Assembly: GCF_002954355.1 (NCBI RefSeq) | Contig: NZ_MQVV01000016.1 | Coordinates: 372,001-436,000 of the forward strand | Origin: Nonlabens tegetincola | GTDB taxonomy: Bacteria > Bacteroidota > Bacteroidia > Flavobacteriales > Flavobacteriaceae | Length of the DNA stretch: 64,000 bases | Direction: 5' to 3' | In this document: one piece after another, positions 53,206 to 61,934 of the stretch | How the letters are laid out: every line of letters starts with the position of its first letter | Position numbering within the stretch: position 1 is the stretch's first letter | Notes under the pieces: generated by a model | Told to the model about the DNA's origin: nothing | Database searches by the model: none | What the model saw: the letters and a program-made list of their open reading frames with translations, nothing else | Program-made: the position numbers and the translations under genes

Positions 53206-54889
53206 CGATAAACAAGTAATTTTTTCCATGCAAGGTCTTTCTAAGACCTACAGAAGTACTGGTAAACAAGTACTAAAGAATATTCATTTAAGTTTTTTCT
53301 ACGGTGCCAAAATTGGTATCCTAGGTCTTAATGGTTCTGGTAAATCTACCTTACTTAAAATTATTGCAGGAGTTGAGCAAGATTACCAAGGTAATATTCA
53401 TTTTCTAGACGGTTACAACGTAGGGTATCTAGAACAAGAACCTCAACTAGACGATGATAAAACAGTTATGGACATTGTAAGAGAAGGAGCTGCAGAAACT
53501 GTTGCTGTTCTTGAGGAATACAATTCCATTAACGATCAATTTGGACTACCAGAAGTCTATGAAGACGCCGATAAAATGCAAAAATTAATGGATCGACAGG
53601 CTGTGCTTCAAGATAAAATAGATGCACTCAATGCATGGGATCTGGATACCAAACTAGAAATCGCAATGGATGCACTGCGCACGCCACCTGGTGACGCTCA
53701 AATTAAAAACCTGTCTGGTGGTGAACGTCGTCGTGTTGCATTATGTAGGTTGCTATTACAAGAGCCAGAAATTTTATTACTGGATGAGCCTACCAACCAC
53801 CTCGATGCAGAATCTGTTTTGTGGCTAGAACAACACCTAGCACAGTATAAAGGTACCGTTATAGCGGTAACTCACGATAGATATTTCCTTGATAACGTGG
53901 CTGGATGGATTCTTGAATTGGATCGTGGTGAAGGTATTCCTTGGAAAGGAAACTATTCTAGCTGGTTAGATCAAAAAAGTGAACGACTTGCCAAAGAAGA
54001 AAAGCAAGAGTCTAAGCGTCGTAAAACACTACAGCGAGAACTAGACTGGGTTCGTCAAGGTGCAAAAGGTAGACAAGCGAAACAAAAAGCGCGTTTAAAT
54101 AACTATGACAAATTGTTGAATGAAGATGTAAAACAAAAGGAAGAACGTCTTGAAATTTATATACCAAATGGACCACGTCTAGGAACTAATGTGATTGAAG
54201 CATCACACGTGAGCAAGGCCTTTGGAGATAAGTTATTATATGAAGACCTTAATTTTACTTTACCGCAAAACGGAATTGTGGGAATTATAGGACCAAATGG
54301 TGCTGGAAAAACCACCATTTTCAAAATGATAATGGGACAAGAACAACCTGATAGCGGTACATTTAATGTAGGAGATACGGTAAAACTTGCCTACGTAGAT
54401 CAAAGTCATAGCGATATAGACCCTGAAAAAAGTATTTGGGAAAACTTTGCCGATGGTCAAGACCAGATAATGATGGGTGGTCGTATGGTAAATTCTAGAG
54501 CTTATTTAAGTAGATTTAATTTCTCTGGATCAGAGCAGAATAAAAAAGTTTCAACGCTGTCTGGTGGTGAGCGCAACCGTTTACACCTAGCTATGACCCT
54601 AAAAGAAGAAGGTAACGTCCTTTTACTGGATGAGCCTACCAATGATCTAGATGTAAATACATTAAGAGCGCTTGAAGAAGGTCTTGAAAACTTTGCTGGT
54701 TGTGCCGTAATTATTTCTCACGATAGATGGTTCCTTGATCGTGTGTGTACACACATAATCGCATTTGAAGGAGACTCACAAGTTTACAGTTTTGAAGGTA
54801 GTTTTACCGAATATGAAGAAAACAAGAAAAAGCGTCTAGGTGATGTAACTCCTAAACGTATAAAGTATAAGAAGTTAACTAGAGATTAA
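53198..54889 (+). CDS. ettA: Energy-dependent translational throttle protein EttA
   Basis: A 563-residue ABC-F protein with two ATPase domains: Walker A GLNGSGKST and GPNGAGKTT, signatures LSGGERRRVALCRLLL and LSGGERNRLHLAMTL, and Walker B ILLLDEPTNHLD and VLLLDEPTNDLD. The EttA arm insert (about 95-140, NSINDQFGLPEVYEDADKM) is present, and a basic linker with RQGAKGRQAKQKARL connects the halves. It binds the ribosomal E site and gates elongation according to ATP/ADP. Length and layout match the family. Confidence 0.96.
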   Translation: MSDDKQVIFSMQGLSKTYRSTGKQVLKNIHLSFFYGAKIGILGLNGSGKSTLLKIIAGVEQDYQGNIHFLDGYNVGYLEQEPQLDDDKTVMDIVREGAAETVAVLEEYNSINDQFGLPEVYEDADKMQKLMDRQAVLQDKIDALNAWDLDTKLEIAMDALRTPPGDAQIKNLSGGERRRVALCRLLLQEPEILLLDEPTNHLDAESVLWLEQHLAQYKGTVIAVTHDRYFLDNVAGWILELDRGEGIPWKGNYSSWLDQKSERLAKEEKQESKRRKTLQRELDWVRQGAKGRQAKQKARLNNYDKLLNEDVKQKEERLEIYIPNGPRLGTNVIEASHVSKAFGDKLLYEDLNFTLPQNGIVGIIGPNGAGKTTIFKMIMGQEQPDSGTFNVGDTVKLAYVDQSHSDIDPEKSIWENFADGQDQIMMGGRMVNSRAYLSRFNFSGSEQNKKVSTLSGGERNRLHLAMTLKEEGNVLLLDEPTNDLDVNTLRALEEGLENFAGCAVIISHDRWFLDRVCTHIIAFEGDSQVYSFEGSFTEYEENKKKRLGDVTPKRIKYKKLTRD

Positions 54890-54910
54890 TTAGTAACTGA
54901 GTTCCATAAA

Positions 54911-54946
54911 AAAAATCCGTTTTGCACAGTCGCAAAACGGATTTTT
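54911..54946. terminator. Bidirectional terminator between ettA and DUF389 gene
   Basis: A perfect 15-bp stem: AAAAATCCGTTTTGC (54911-54925) with its complement at 54932-54946, and a 6-base loop. T-runs occur on each strand. Confidence 0.92.
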
Positions 54947-54980
54947 TATTTTATTAATATACTAATCTTCTTAAGTCATA

Positions 54981-56423
54981 TTACTGACTTAATGAATCCA
55001 TAGCTTGATATTTCACTTCATTTACCTGAACACGCTCACTCTTCAATCGATATTTTAACCAATTATAGATGTTCTCTTTGATTACTTTTTTATTCTCCTC
55101 ATCTAGCAGTGAATCTTTGAAAGAAATCGTAATCACCTCGGTACTGTCCATTTTTTTTGTTGCGTAATCTCTAGTATGATTCATAGCTAGTCCCATGCTA
55201 CCTATTTGAGGATATAAATACCCCAATTCATCTAGTAAGATATCTTTATCCTTAAATTTATTACTAACTAATCTCAATTGATTTTCAAGCGCCTCAATGC
55301 GAGAATCTTTATCTCGTATAAGTTTAAAATCTTCAATACGTTCCTCTTGAATTTTGGCAAGATCTTCATTCTGTGAATCTATGATTGTACGGCTACCTTG
55401 AACAAAGGTCACGGTACATTCTTCAAGATCCTCCATTTGGTAGAATTGATCTTCCCATTCTTTAATTTTCTCTTCTGGAACTTCTTTACCAACTACGCTC
55501 ATTATGAGCTCCTTCTTTTCCTCGTTCCAAATAGGTGTAAAAATAGATCCCTTGTAGTTTAGGGATTCTACAAATTCTAATCTGGCTTGTTTGTTAAGCT
55601 GGTCTTGATACAATTGATAAAAAAAGAAAACCGATGGTAACAGAACTATGATCCCAACTGCAGTAGCAATACGTGAAATACGCTTTCTTTTTGCTTGATT
55701 AGCATATTTAACCATTGGAAAATTAAGCAACTTACAGACTACAAATGTCGATAATGCTATAAAAACCGCATTGATAGAGAATAAATATATGGCGCCTCCA
55801 AAAATACTTATATCCCACATCGCAATTCCGTATCCTGCCGTACACAATGGTGGCATTAAGGCTGTGGCAATTGCAACACCTGCGATAGCATTTGACATAG
55901 TACCTTTTTTAGATTTTGCAACAATTAACGCCAGTCCACCAAATATGGCTATAAGCACATCTAGAAAAGTAGGGAATGTCCTATTCTTAAGTTCATCATT
56001 AAACTCAACAAAAGGCGAAATTTTAAAATAGATGGTTGCCGTAATAAGAGACAATCCCATCATTACCATGAGATTGATTAAGGAACGACGTAACATTTTT
56101 TCATCATTAATCGCTGTACCCAATCCCATTCCTACAATAGGTCCCATAAGTGGTGAGATTAACATGGCTCCAATAACAACTGCGGTAGACCCTACATTTA
56201 ATCCGATAGAAGCTACCATGATAGAGAAAATCAAAATCCATGCGTTGTGTCCTTGAAAGGAAATATCCTTGCGCACAGATTCAACTGTCTCACTACGATC
56301 ACTATCTTCTCGTATGTCTAGCAATTCATTTAAAAAAGCCTTTACATTATCCCAAATCCCAGAAATCTTTTGTTGATTTTCCTCGAGTTTGTCACTAGGT
56401 TGTGTTGGATTATTTTGCTCCAT
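54981..56423 (-). CDS. DUF389 membrane protein (TIGR00341-type)
   Basis: A 480-residue protein. The N-terminal half has about six helices with the DUF389 core GSTAVVIGAMLISPLMGPIVGMGLGTAIND and AIAGVAIATALMPPLCTAGYGIA. The second half is soluble and periplasmic or cytosolic, with a coiled coil near 365-405. Function is unknown. Its ATG shares one base with the manC stop (TAATG). Confidence 0.9.
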   Translation of the reverse strand: MEQNNPTQPSDKLEENQQKISGIWDNVKAFLNELLDIREDSDRSETVESVRKDISFQGHNAWILIFSIMVASIGLNVGSTAVVIGAMLISPLMGPIVGMGLGTAINDEKMLRRSLINLMVMMGLSLITATIYFKISPFVEFNDELKNRTFPTFLDVLIAIFGGLALIVAKSKKGTMSNAIAGVAIATALMPPLCTAGYGIAMWDISIFGGAIYLFSINAVFIALSTFVVCKLLNFPMVKYANQAKRKRISRIATAVGIIVLLPSVFFFYQLYQDQLNKQARLEFVESLNYKGSIFTPIWNEEKKELIMSVVGKEVPEEKIKEWEDQFYQMEDLEECTVTFVQGSRTIIDSQNEDLAKIQEERIEDFKLIRDKDSRIEALENQLRLVSNKFKDKDILLDELGYLYPQIGSMGLAMNHTRDYATKKMDSTEVITISFKDSLLDEENKKVIKENIYNWLKYRLKSERVQVNEVKYQAMDSLSQ

Positions 56424-57502
56424 TATCCTATTTCGTCTCCGTATTTATTAATTGCACTTTGGCGGATTTGTTTAATCTCCTGCTCAGCTGTTTTTGGTAT
56501 TATCATGAGTACATCATCCTCGTCAACAACTATATAGTTTTCCAGTCCTTGAATGATTACCTTTTTATTAGTATCAGTTTTTATGATGTTGTTACTTGAA
56601 TTTATAGCGGTTACACTAGAATTAACTATAGCATTATTGTCGCTGTTTTTCTCGAGTTTGTCATATAACGAACCCCATGTCCCTAAATCATTCCAACTGA
56701 AATGTGCAGGAATCACGTTTACGTGATTACTTTTCTCTAGTATCGCATAATCAACTGATATATTTTCAGCTTTTTGATAGTTTTCTTCTAACCATTCGTT
56801 TTCATGGGTTGTGTTGTAAACCTCATAACCGTTTTTAAATAATGTGGTTAATGCAGGTTGCGCTTTCGCGAAAGCGGAAACGACACCATCAACGTGCCAG
56901 ATAAAAATACCGGCATTCCATAAAAAAGTACCTTTTGCCAAAAATTCTTTAGCTGTTTCAAGATTAGGCTTTTCTCTAAACTGCTTTACCTTTTTTACTT
57001 GATTAGATGAAGGTTCAAATTCAATATAACCATAACCTGTATTAGGCGATGTAGGAGTGATTCCCAATGTCATTAGGTCATGATGATTTTGTGAGCAGTG
57101 ATCAAAAGCCGTTTCTAAATTCTCATTAAATAAATGTTCTTCTTCAATATAATGATCACTAGGAGCCACGATCATTGTAGCATCGGGATTCATTTTTTGA
57201 ATTTTGAGAGCTGCTAGTAAAATACATGGTGCAGTATTACGCATAGCAGGCTCTGCCACGATATGTGTATCCTGCATGAGCGGTAACTGTTTTTTAACCA
57301 ATTCTACATAGTCTGCATTGGTTAAAACTAAAATATTGTCTACAGGAATAGTAGTGCATAATCTATCATAAGTCATTTGTAACAAAGACTTACCAATTCC
57401 CAGCATGTCGTGGAATTGTTTAGGAAATTTTTGTTTGCTTACTGGCCAAAATCGGGATCCTACTCCACCGGCCATAATAACGGCGTACCTGTTCTTACTC
57501 AT
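56423..57502 (-). CDS. manC: Mannose-1-phosphate guanylyltransferase
   Basis: A 359-residue nucleotidyltransferase with MAGGVGSRFWPVSKQKFPKQF at the start (the activation loop), VAPSDHYI near 110, and the QFREKPN motif near 168. It makes GDP-mannose from GTP and mannose 1-phosphate for surface sugars. It is the short form, without the isomerase domain. It lies between a SprT-like gene (8-base overlap) and the DUF389 gene (1-base overlap). A palindrome copy reads SAFAKAQ near residues 209-215. Confidence 0.94.
   Translation of the reverse strand: MSKNRYAVIMAGGVGSRFWPVSKQKFPKQFHDMLGIGKSLLQMTYDRLCTTIPVDNILVLTNADYVELVKKQLPLMQDTHIVAEPAMRNTAPCILLAALKIQKMNPDATMIVAPSDHYIEEEHLFNENLETAFDHCSQNHHDLMTLGITPTSPNTGYGYIEFEPSSNQVKKVKQFREKPNLETAKEFLAKGTFLWNAGIFIWHVDGVVSAFAKAQPALTTLFKNGYEVYNTTHENEWLEENYQKAENISVDYAILEKSNHVNVIPAHFSWNDLGTWGSLYDKLEKNSDNNAIVNSSVTAINSSNNIIKTDTNKKVIIQGLENYIVVDEDDVLMIIPKTAEQEIKQIRQSAINKYGDEIG
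56861..56876. repeat. Palindrome copy 13 (inside manC)
   Basis: Perfect 16-base core in frame on the minus strand, reading SAFAKAQ. The codon after the core is CAA, as in copy 8. Confidence 0.95.
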
Positions 57503-58097
57503 TTGTCTTCATTAAGGTTACTTGAGCATTGGGTTGAAAAACATACATTTTACCTGAATCGAGCTCAAGACATTCATATCTTTTGCGCAGTCTTTTACCT
57601 AGCTGGTATAATTTGCCATTACTTGCAACAAACCTACTGCCATACGGTAATTCAAATATATAATTTTTATCGGTCTCGGGATCATAACGACGCAACGCAA
57701 TACTCATCAATGCATCTGTATCACTGCTAGCTCTGGGGTTTTTAAAATGCTTGACTACCACTGGTAAAAGATCACTTGGATAAATATCGGGCCTTAAAAA
57801 AGGTATCATCATTTTTTGAAATGTGTGCTTCCACTCTACTCCATGTGGTTGGATATTTCGTCCATATTTTTGAAAAGCAACTAGATGGGCTAGCTCGTGT
57901 ACAAGTGTTATTAAAAATCGATACTTATTTAAATTACTATTTATAGTGATATGATGCAATCCACTCGCATCACGACGATAATCTCCATGCCTAGTTTTTC
58001 TTTCATGAACAATTTTTAATTGAACCTTAAATTCCTTTAATAAGGCATGTATAGGTGCTACGGTTAATTTAGGTAAGTACTTTTCTAAAAGATCCAC
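57495..58097 (-). CDS. SprT-like zinc metalloprotease-family protein
   Basis: A 200-residue protein with the HExxH zinc site in LVHELAHLVAF (about residues 66-76) and a third ligand region HGVEWKHTF. The rest resembles SprT proteins, ending in a strand-rich part with YRLGKRLRKRYEC-like basic sequence but without a clear CxxC zinc ribbon. The role of bacterial SprT is not clear; the related eukaryotic protease clears DNA-protein crosslinks. It overlaps manC by 8 bases and likely heads that operon. Confidence 0.88.
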   Translation of the reverse strand: MDLLEKYLPKLTVAPIHALLKEFKVQLKIVHERKTRHGDYRRDASGLHHITINSNLNKYRFLITLVHELAHLVAFQKYGRNIQPHGVEWKHTFQKMMIPFLRPDIYPSDLLPVVVKHFKNPRASSDTDALMSIALRRYDPETDKNYIFELPYGSRFVASNGKLYQLGKRLRKRYECLELDSGKMYVFQPNAQVTLMKTNE

Positions 58098-58191
58098 TTC
58101 ATTTACTTTGAAACGTGAAGATAAAAAGACTTATTTTTTTAAATAACCTATTATATAAACATGTATTAACAATTATGTGAATAGTTGTGAT

Positions 58192-58199
58192 TATGTTTG
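58192..58199 (+). promoter_or_regulatory. -7 element of the LOG-family gene
   Basis: TATGTTTG, an exact TAnnTTTG match, 22 bases before the ATG at 58221. The -33 is not clear. Confidence 0.55.
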
Positions 58200-58220
58200 T
58201 TTTGTAATAAATAATAGAAC

Positions 58221-58910
58221 ATGCGCAGAGAAATAAATGAAAAAGGTTGGAATGATTTAAAAACAAATGATAGTTGGGCAACCTTTAAAATCTTATCTGA
58301 ATTTGTAATGGGTTATGAGCGTATGAGCCGTATAGGGCCATGTGTTTCTATTTTTGGAAGTGCTCGATTAAAACCTGATAATAAGTACTATAAACTAGCA
58401 ACTGAAATTGCACAACGTATCGTTGAAAATGGTTATGGTGTAATTACCGGTGGTGGTCCTGGAATAATGGAAGCAGGAAATAAAGGCGCTCATTTATCAG
58501 GAGGAACATCTGTTGGTCTTAATATCGACTTGCCGTTTGAACAACATGACAATCCTTATATCGATCATGATAAAAGCCTTGATTTTGATTACTTTTTTGC
58601 CCGTAAGGTAATGTTTGTCAAATATTCACAAGGTTTTGTGGTTATGCCAGGTGGATTTGGTACCCTTGATGAATTATTTGAAGCTATTACACTTATTCAA
58701 ACTCATAAGATTGCAAAATTCCCAATCATTTTAGTTGGTACCGAATTTTGGAGTGGATTATTGGATTGGGTAAAAGAAACTCTTGACAAGAAATTTCATA
58801 CGATTTCTCCAGAAGATTTGAATTTGATTCATTTAGTCGATACTAGTGAAGAAGCAGTGAGTATTATCAATGACTTCTACGCAAAATACAGCTTGAGTCC
58901 TAATTTCTAG
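58221..58910 (+). CDS. LOG-family (TIGR00730) phosphoribohydrolase-like protein
   Basis: A 229-residue Rossmann-fold protein with SIFGSARL, ITGGGPGIMEAGNKGA and the PGGFGTLDE motif that marks LOG proteins (cytokinin riboside 5'-monophosphate phosphoribohydrolase or nucleotide 5'-monophosphate nucleosidase). The bacterial substrate is probably a purine nucleotide. It stands alone with its own promoter and terminator and is divergent from the SprT-like gene. Confidence 0.94.
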   Translation: MRREINEKGWNDLKTNDSWATFKILSEFVMGYERMSRIGPCVSIFGSARLKPDNKYYKLATEIAQRIVENGYGVITGGGPGIMEAGNKGAHLSGGTSVGLNIDLPFEQHDNPYIDHDKSLDFDYFFARKVMFVKYSQGFVVMPGGFGTLDELFEAITLIQTHKIAKFPIILVGTEFWSGLLDWVKETLDKKFHTISPEDLNLIHLVDTSEEAVSIINDFYAKYSLSPNF

Positions 58911-58933
58911 TATCTTAGACTAAGCACTTTTGT

Positions 58934-58980
58934 AATCATCACAAAAATCAACTTAGAAATAGGTGATTTTTGTGATGATT
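58934..58980 (+). terminator. Terminator after the LOG-family gene
   Basis: A perfect 17-bp stem (58934-58950 with 58964-58980; arm starts AATCATCACAAAAATCA) and a 13-base loop, followed by TTTT. Confidence 0.88.
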
Positions 58981-58997
58981 TTTTAATATTTAAACAT

Positions 58998-59005
58998 CAT
59001 ATTTG
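58998..59005 (+). promoter_or_regulatory. Possible -7 element of the M1-like gene
   Basis: CATATTTG matches seven of eight positions of TAnnTTTG. It covers the first possible TTG start (59003) and thus favours the TTG at 59030 as the true start. Confidence 0.4.
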
Positions 59006-59029
59006 AAAGTAAACTCTAAAAAAGCACCT

Positions 59030-61876
59030 TTGAAAACAAGATTTCTTGTATTTCTCACTTTACTATTGTCCATTTATGGCTGGTCGCAGCATCAAACTAA
59101 CCTTGTGGTTAAGCTTGATGATGATGCTAGGGAATTGACCATTGAACAAGAAATAACTTTCGATAATACAAGTGATATCTCTTGGGATAAAGTGTATTTA
59201 TTAGATTGGGCTAATGCCTTCAGTAACTTACAGACTCCTTTAGCTATAAGACTAGCTGAGGATTTTAAAAATCGGTTTGAATTTTCATCTGATGAGGATA
59301 AAGGCTTTTCAGATATTTCTAGTCTAAATACTGAAAACTATTTTGTAAGCAGACCAAAATCTAATCCAGACGTTGTTATTTTAGAATTATTGGAGCCCAT
59401 CACACCACAAACTTCACGCAGTGTAAACATAACTTACAAGGTAAAAATTCCGCTTGATGATTTTACTGGCTATGGAAAGAGTAGCGATAACGAATATCTA
59501 CTCAAATATTGGTACCTGCATCCTGCGCCATTTGTAAATGGAGAATGGCAGTTTTATTCTCATAAAGATTTAAATGATTTTTATGGCGCACCTACCCAGA
59601 TGAGCATTTCAGTTCATGTTCCTTCTCGTCTCAAGGCTATATCTTCATTAAAAATGATTACCCAAGTTGAGCAGGAAAATCGTAACAGCTATCTATTTGA
59701 AGGTTTAACAAGCTCTAGTGCTAGGTTATACTTCCTAGAATCAACCGACGGTTTTAAACGTTATAGCACTAATCAAGTAGATTTAACCACTGATATTGAT
59801 GATGAAAGTGTTCCCACTGAAATGAAAGTGGTTTTTATAGATAGAATAGCTAGTTTTTTAAATGATCATGTAGGTAAATCTCCAAATAGGGAACTCTTCA
59901 TCTCAGATAAATTTTACAAAGAAAATCCTGTGTATGGCTTAAGCTCTTTACCTAGTTTTATTAACCCATTTCCAGCAGGTTTTACCTATGAAATAAAAAT
60001 GCTCAAAGCACTTACTCGTAAATGGGTAGAACAAGGAATAAGTACTCACAATAGAGATGAATACTGGTTAAAACAAGGTATAATAATCCATACCATAATG
60101 AAATACCAGGAACAATATTACCCAGATTTAAAAATTGGTGGTAAACTAAGTGATTTTTGGGGAATACGAGGATTCAATGTTTCACAACTAAGGTTTAATG
60201 ACAGGTATGCCTTTTTATACTTGAATACAAAAAGACTTAATCTAGATCAAGCACCCAATACTCCTGCTGATAGTTTATTGAAATACAATCAACAACTCGC
60301 CATTCCTTTTAAAGCTGCAATCGGACTAGCATATCTTGACGACTATCTAGGTAATAATGCCGTTGAAAATTCGATTAAAAAGCTCTATAGTCAATCACCG
60401 TCAAATTCACAAAATAGTCGGGATTTTCAAAAATATTTGAACGAACAAACAGATAAAGAAATTGATTGGTTTTTTAATTACTTTATAACTCGTCACGAAA
60501 GGCTAGATTGGAAAATAAGGAACATAGAGAAATACAAAGATTCAGTAATTGTAACGATTAAGAATAAGAGCGTTTATCCTATCCCTATTCCTATCTACGC
60601 ACTCAAAAATGATAGTATTGTTTATAAAGAATGGATTAATGGATTTATAGGTGATACTTCTATTACGCTTTCGCGAAAAGCGATACAAAACAAGAAATTA
60701 GGTGCCGCCAATAGAATTGTACTTAACTATGAGGAAATAATTCCTGAATTTAACCCAAGAGATAACTATAAAACTCTAAAACCATTTCCTGCATTTAATA
60801 GGCCCTTGGAATTTAGGCTATTCAAGGACATTGAAGACCCTGAAAAATCTCAAGTTTTCTTGATGCCAGATATTACATTTAATATATACGATGGATTGGC
60901 TATAGGTTCTAGATTTTACAATGGTAATTTACTGTCAAAACCTTTTAGATATAGCATTAAACCTGCCTACGGGACAAACTCAGGCAAATTAGTGGGATCG
61001 ATAGGATTAAGCTATGAGCATCCATTTCAAGATAGAAACAACAGCCTTTTTTCTATGAGATACGGACTAAGTGCCAATCAATTTTCTTATGCTCCAGATT
61101 TACTTTATAGACGAGGAAGCGCGTGGTTAAGTTTTAATTACAGACCTAAAGACTTGCGTAGTAATAAAAGACAAAGCCTTAATTTTAGAAACGTATTTGT
61201 TCAACGAGATCGCAATGATGAATCTCTTGAAGAAGATCCTGATTATAATGTTTTTGCATTGAGTTTCAATCAATCAGACCGTAACCTTAGAAGATCTTTT
61301 AGTTATAGTTTTGGCACCGAGATTAGTGAACGTTTTTCAAAAGCAAGTTTCAGATTAGACTGGCGCAGACTCTATAAGGATAATAGACAGCTCAATTTTA
61401 GAGTATTCATGGGAACTTTTCTATATAACGATACAAGATCCAATGATGATTTTTTCTCCTTTGCCCTAGATAGACCTACGGATTATCTTTTTGATTATAA
61501 CTATTATGGTAGATCTGAAGATGACGGTCTATTCTCGCAACAATTAATTCTTGCCGAAGGTGGATTCAAAGCTCAATTGGATCCAGCATTTGCAAACCAG
61601 TGGATTACCACCCTAAATTCATCGTACAGTATATGGAAATACATATTTGTTTATGGTGATGTAGGAGCTGTTAAAAACAAGGGTACAAGCGCAAGATTTG
61701 TATATGACACTGGGATTAGATTAAACCTATTGCAAGATTATTTTGAGTTGTATTTTCCTGTGTACAACAATAATGGATGGGAGATCGCGCAACCTAATTA
61801 TGATGAGAAAATAAGGTTCATAGTAACGCTAGATGTTAACACTTTTATAGGGCTATTTACTCGTAGGTGGTACTAA
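59030..61876 (+). CDS. Degenerate M1-peptidase-like protein with C-terminal outer-membrane barrel
   Basis: About 948 residues from TTG 59030 (MKTRFLVFLTLLLSIYGWSQ, a good signal peptide; TTG 59003 would add nine residues). Residues up to about 510 follow the M1 aminopeptidase layout, but the usual HExxH is replaced by LTRKWVEQG and the WLNEG-type Glu region reads WLKQGIIIHT, so it should not bind catalytic zinc. From about residue 590 the sequence becomes alternating barrel strands (FRYSIKPAYG, LSFNQSDRNLRRSFSYSFG) and ends FTRRWY, with an aromatic last residue as in outer-membrane barrels. A surface or periplasmic binding role is likely, not catalysis. An imperfect palindrome copy reads ITLSRKAI. 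Confidence 0.8.
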   Translation: MKTRFLVFLTLLLSIYGWSQHQTNLVVKLDDDARELTIEQEITFDNTSDISWDKVYLLDWANAFSNLQTPLAIRLAEDFKNRFEFSSDEDKGFSDISSLNTENYFVSRPKSNPDVVILELLEPITPQTSRSVNITYKVKIPLDDFTGYGKSSDNEYLLKYWYLHPAPFVNGEWQFYSHKDLNDFYGAPTQMSISVHVPSRLKAISSLKMITQVEQENRNSYLFEGLTSSSARLYFLESTDGFKRYSTNQVDLTTDIDDESVPTEMKVVFIDRIASFLNDHVGKSPNRELFISDKFYKENPVYGLSSLPSFINPFPAGFTYEIKMLKALTRKWVEQGISTHNRDEYWLKQGIIIHTIMKYQEQYYPDLKIGGKLSDFWGIRGFNVSQLRFNDRYAFLYLNTKRLNLDQAPNTPADSLLKYNQQLAIPFKAAIGLAYLDDYLGNNAVENSIKKLYSQSPSNSQNSRDFQKYLNEQTDKEIDWFFNYFITRHERLDWKIRNIEKYKDSVIVTIKNKSVYPIPIPIYALKNDSIVYKEWINGFIGDTSITLSRKAIQNKKLGAANRIVLNYEEIIPEFNPRDNYKTLKPFPAFNRPLEFRLFKDIEDPEKSQVFLMPDITFNIYDGLAIGSRFYNGNLLSKPFRYSIKPAYGTNSGKLVGSIGLSYEHPFQDRNNSLFSMRYGLSANQFSYAPDLLYRRGSAWLSFNYRPKDLRSNKRQSLNFRNVFVQRDRNDESLEEDPDYNVFALSFNQSDRNLRRSFSYSFGTEISERFSKASFRLDWRRLYKDNRQLNFRVFMGTFLYNDTRSNDDFFSFALDRPTDYLFDYNYYGRSEDDGLFSQQLILAEGGFKAQLDPAFANQWITTLNSSYSIWKYIFVYGDVGAVKNKGTSARFVYDTGIRLNLLQDYFELYFPVYNNNGWEIAQPNYDEKIRFIVTLDVNTFIGLFTRRWY
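60666..60682. repeat. Palindrome copy 14 (imperfect, inside the M1-like gene)
   Basis: The 16-base core with one extra A in the right arm (CGCTTTCGCGAAAAGCG). It keeps the left TTA flank and reads TLSRKA in frame. Confidence 0.85.
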
Positions 61877-61885
61877 TTTTACACT

Positions 61886-61917
61886 ATTGCAAACGGGCTT
61901 TAATCTCCGTATTTTTG
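61886..61917 (+). promoter_or_regulatory. Promoter of the 2-oxoacid dehydrogenase E1 gene
   Basis: TTG at 61887-61889, a 20-base spacer and TATTTTTG at 61910-61917: a complete Bacteroidetes promoter, with the ATG at 61935. Confidence 0.8.
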
Positions 61918-61934
61918 CAGTAATATAAAATTCT

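Noticed and set aside
3047-60682. The palindromes as a CRISPR or tandem array
   Set aside because: Copies are kilobases apart, are perfect palindromes without spacers, and no cas gene is present.
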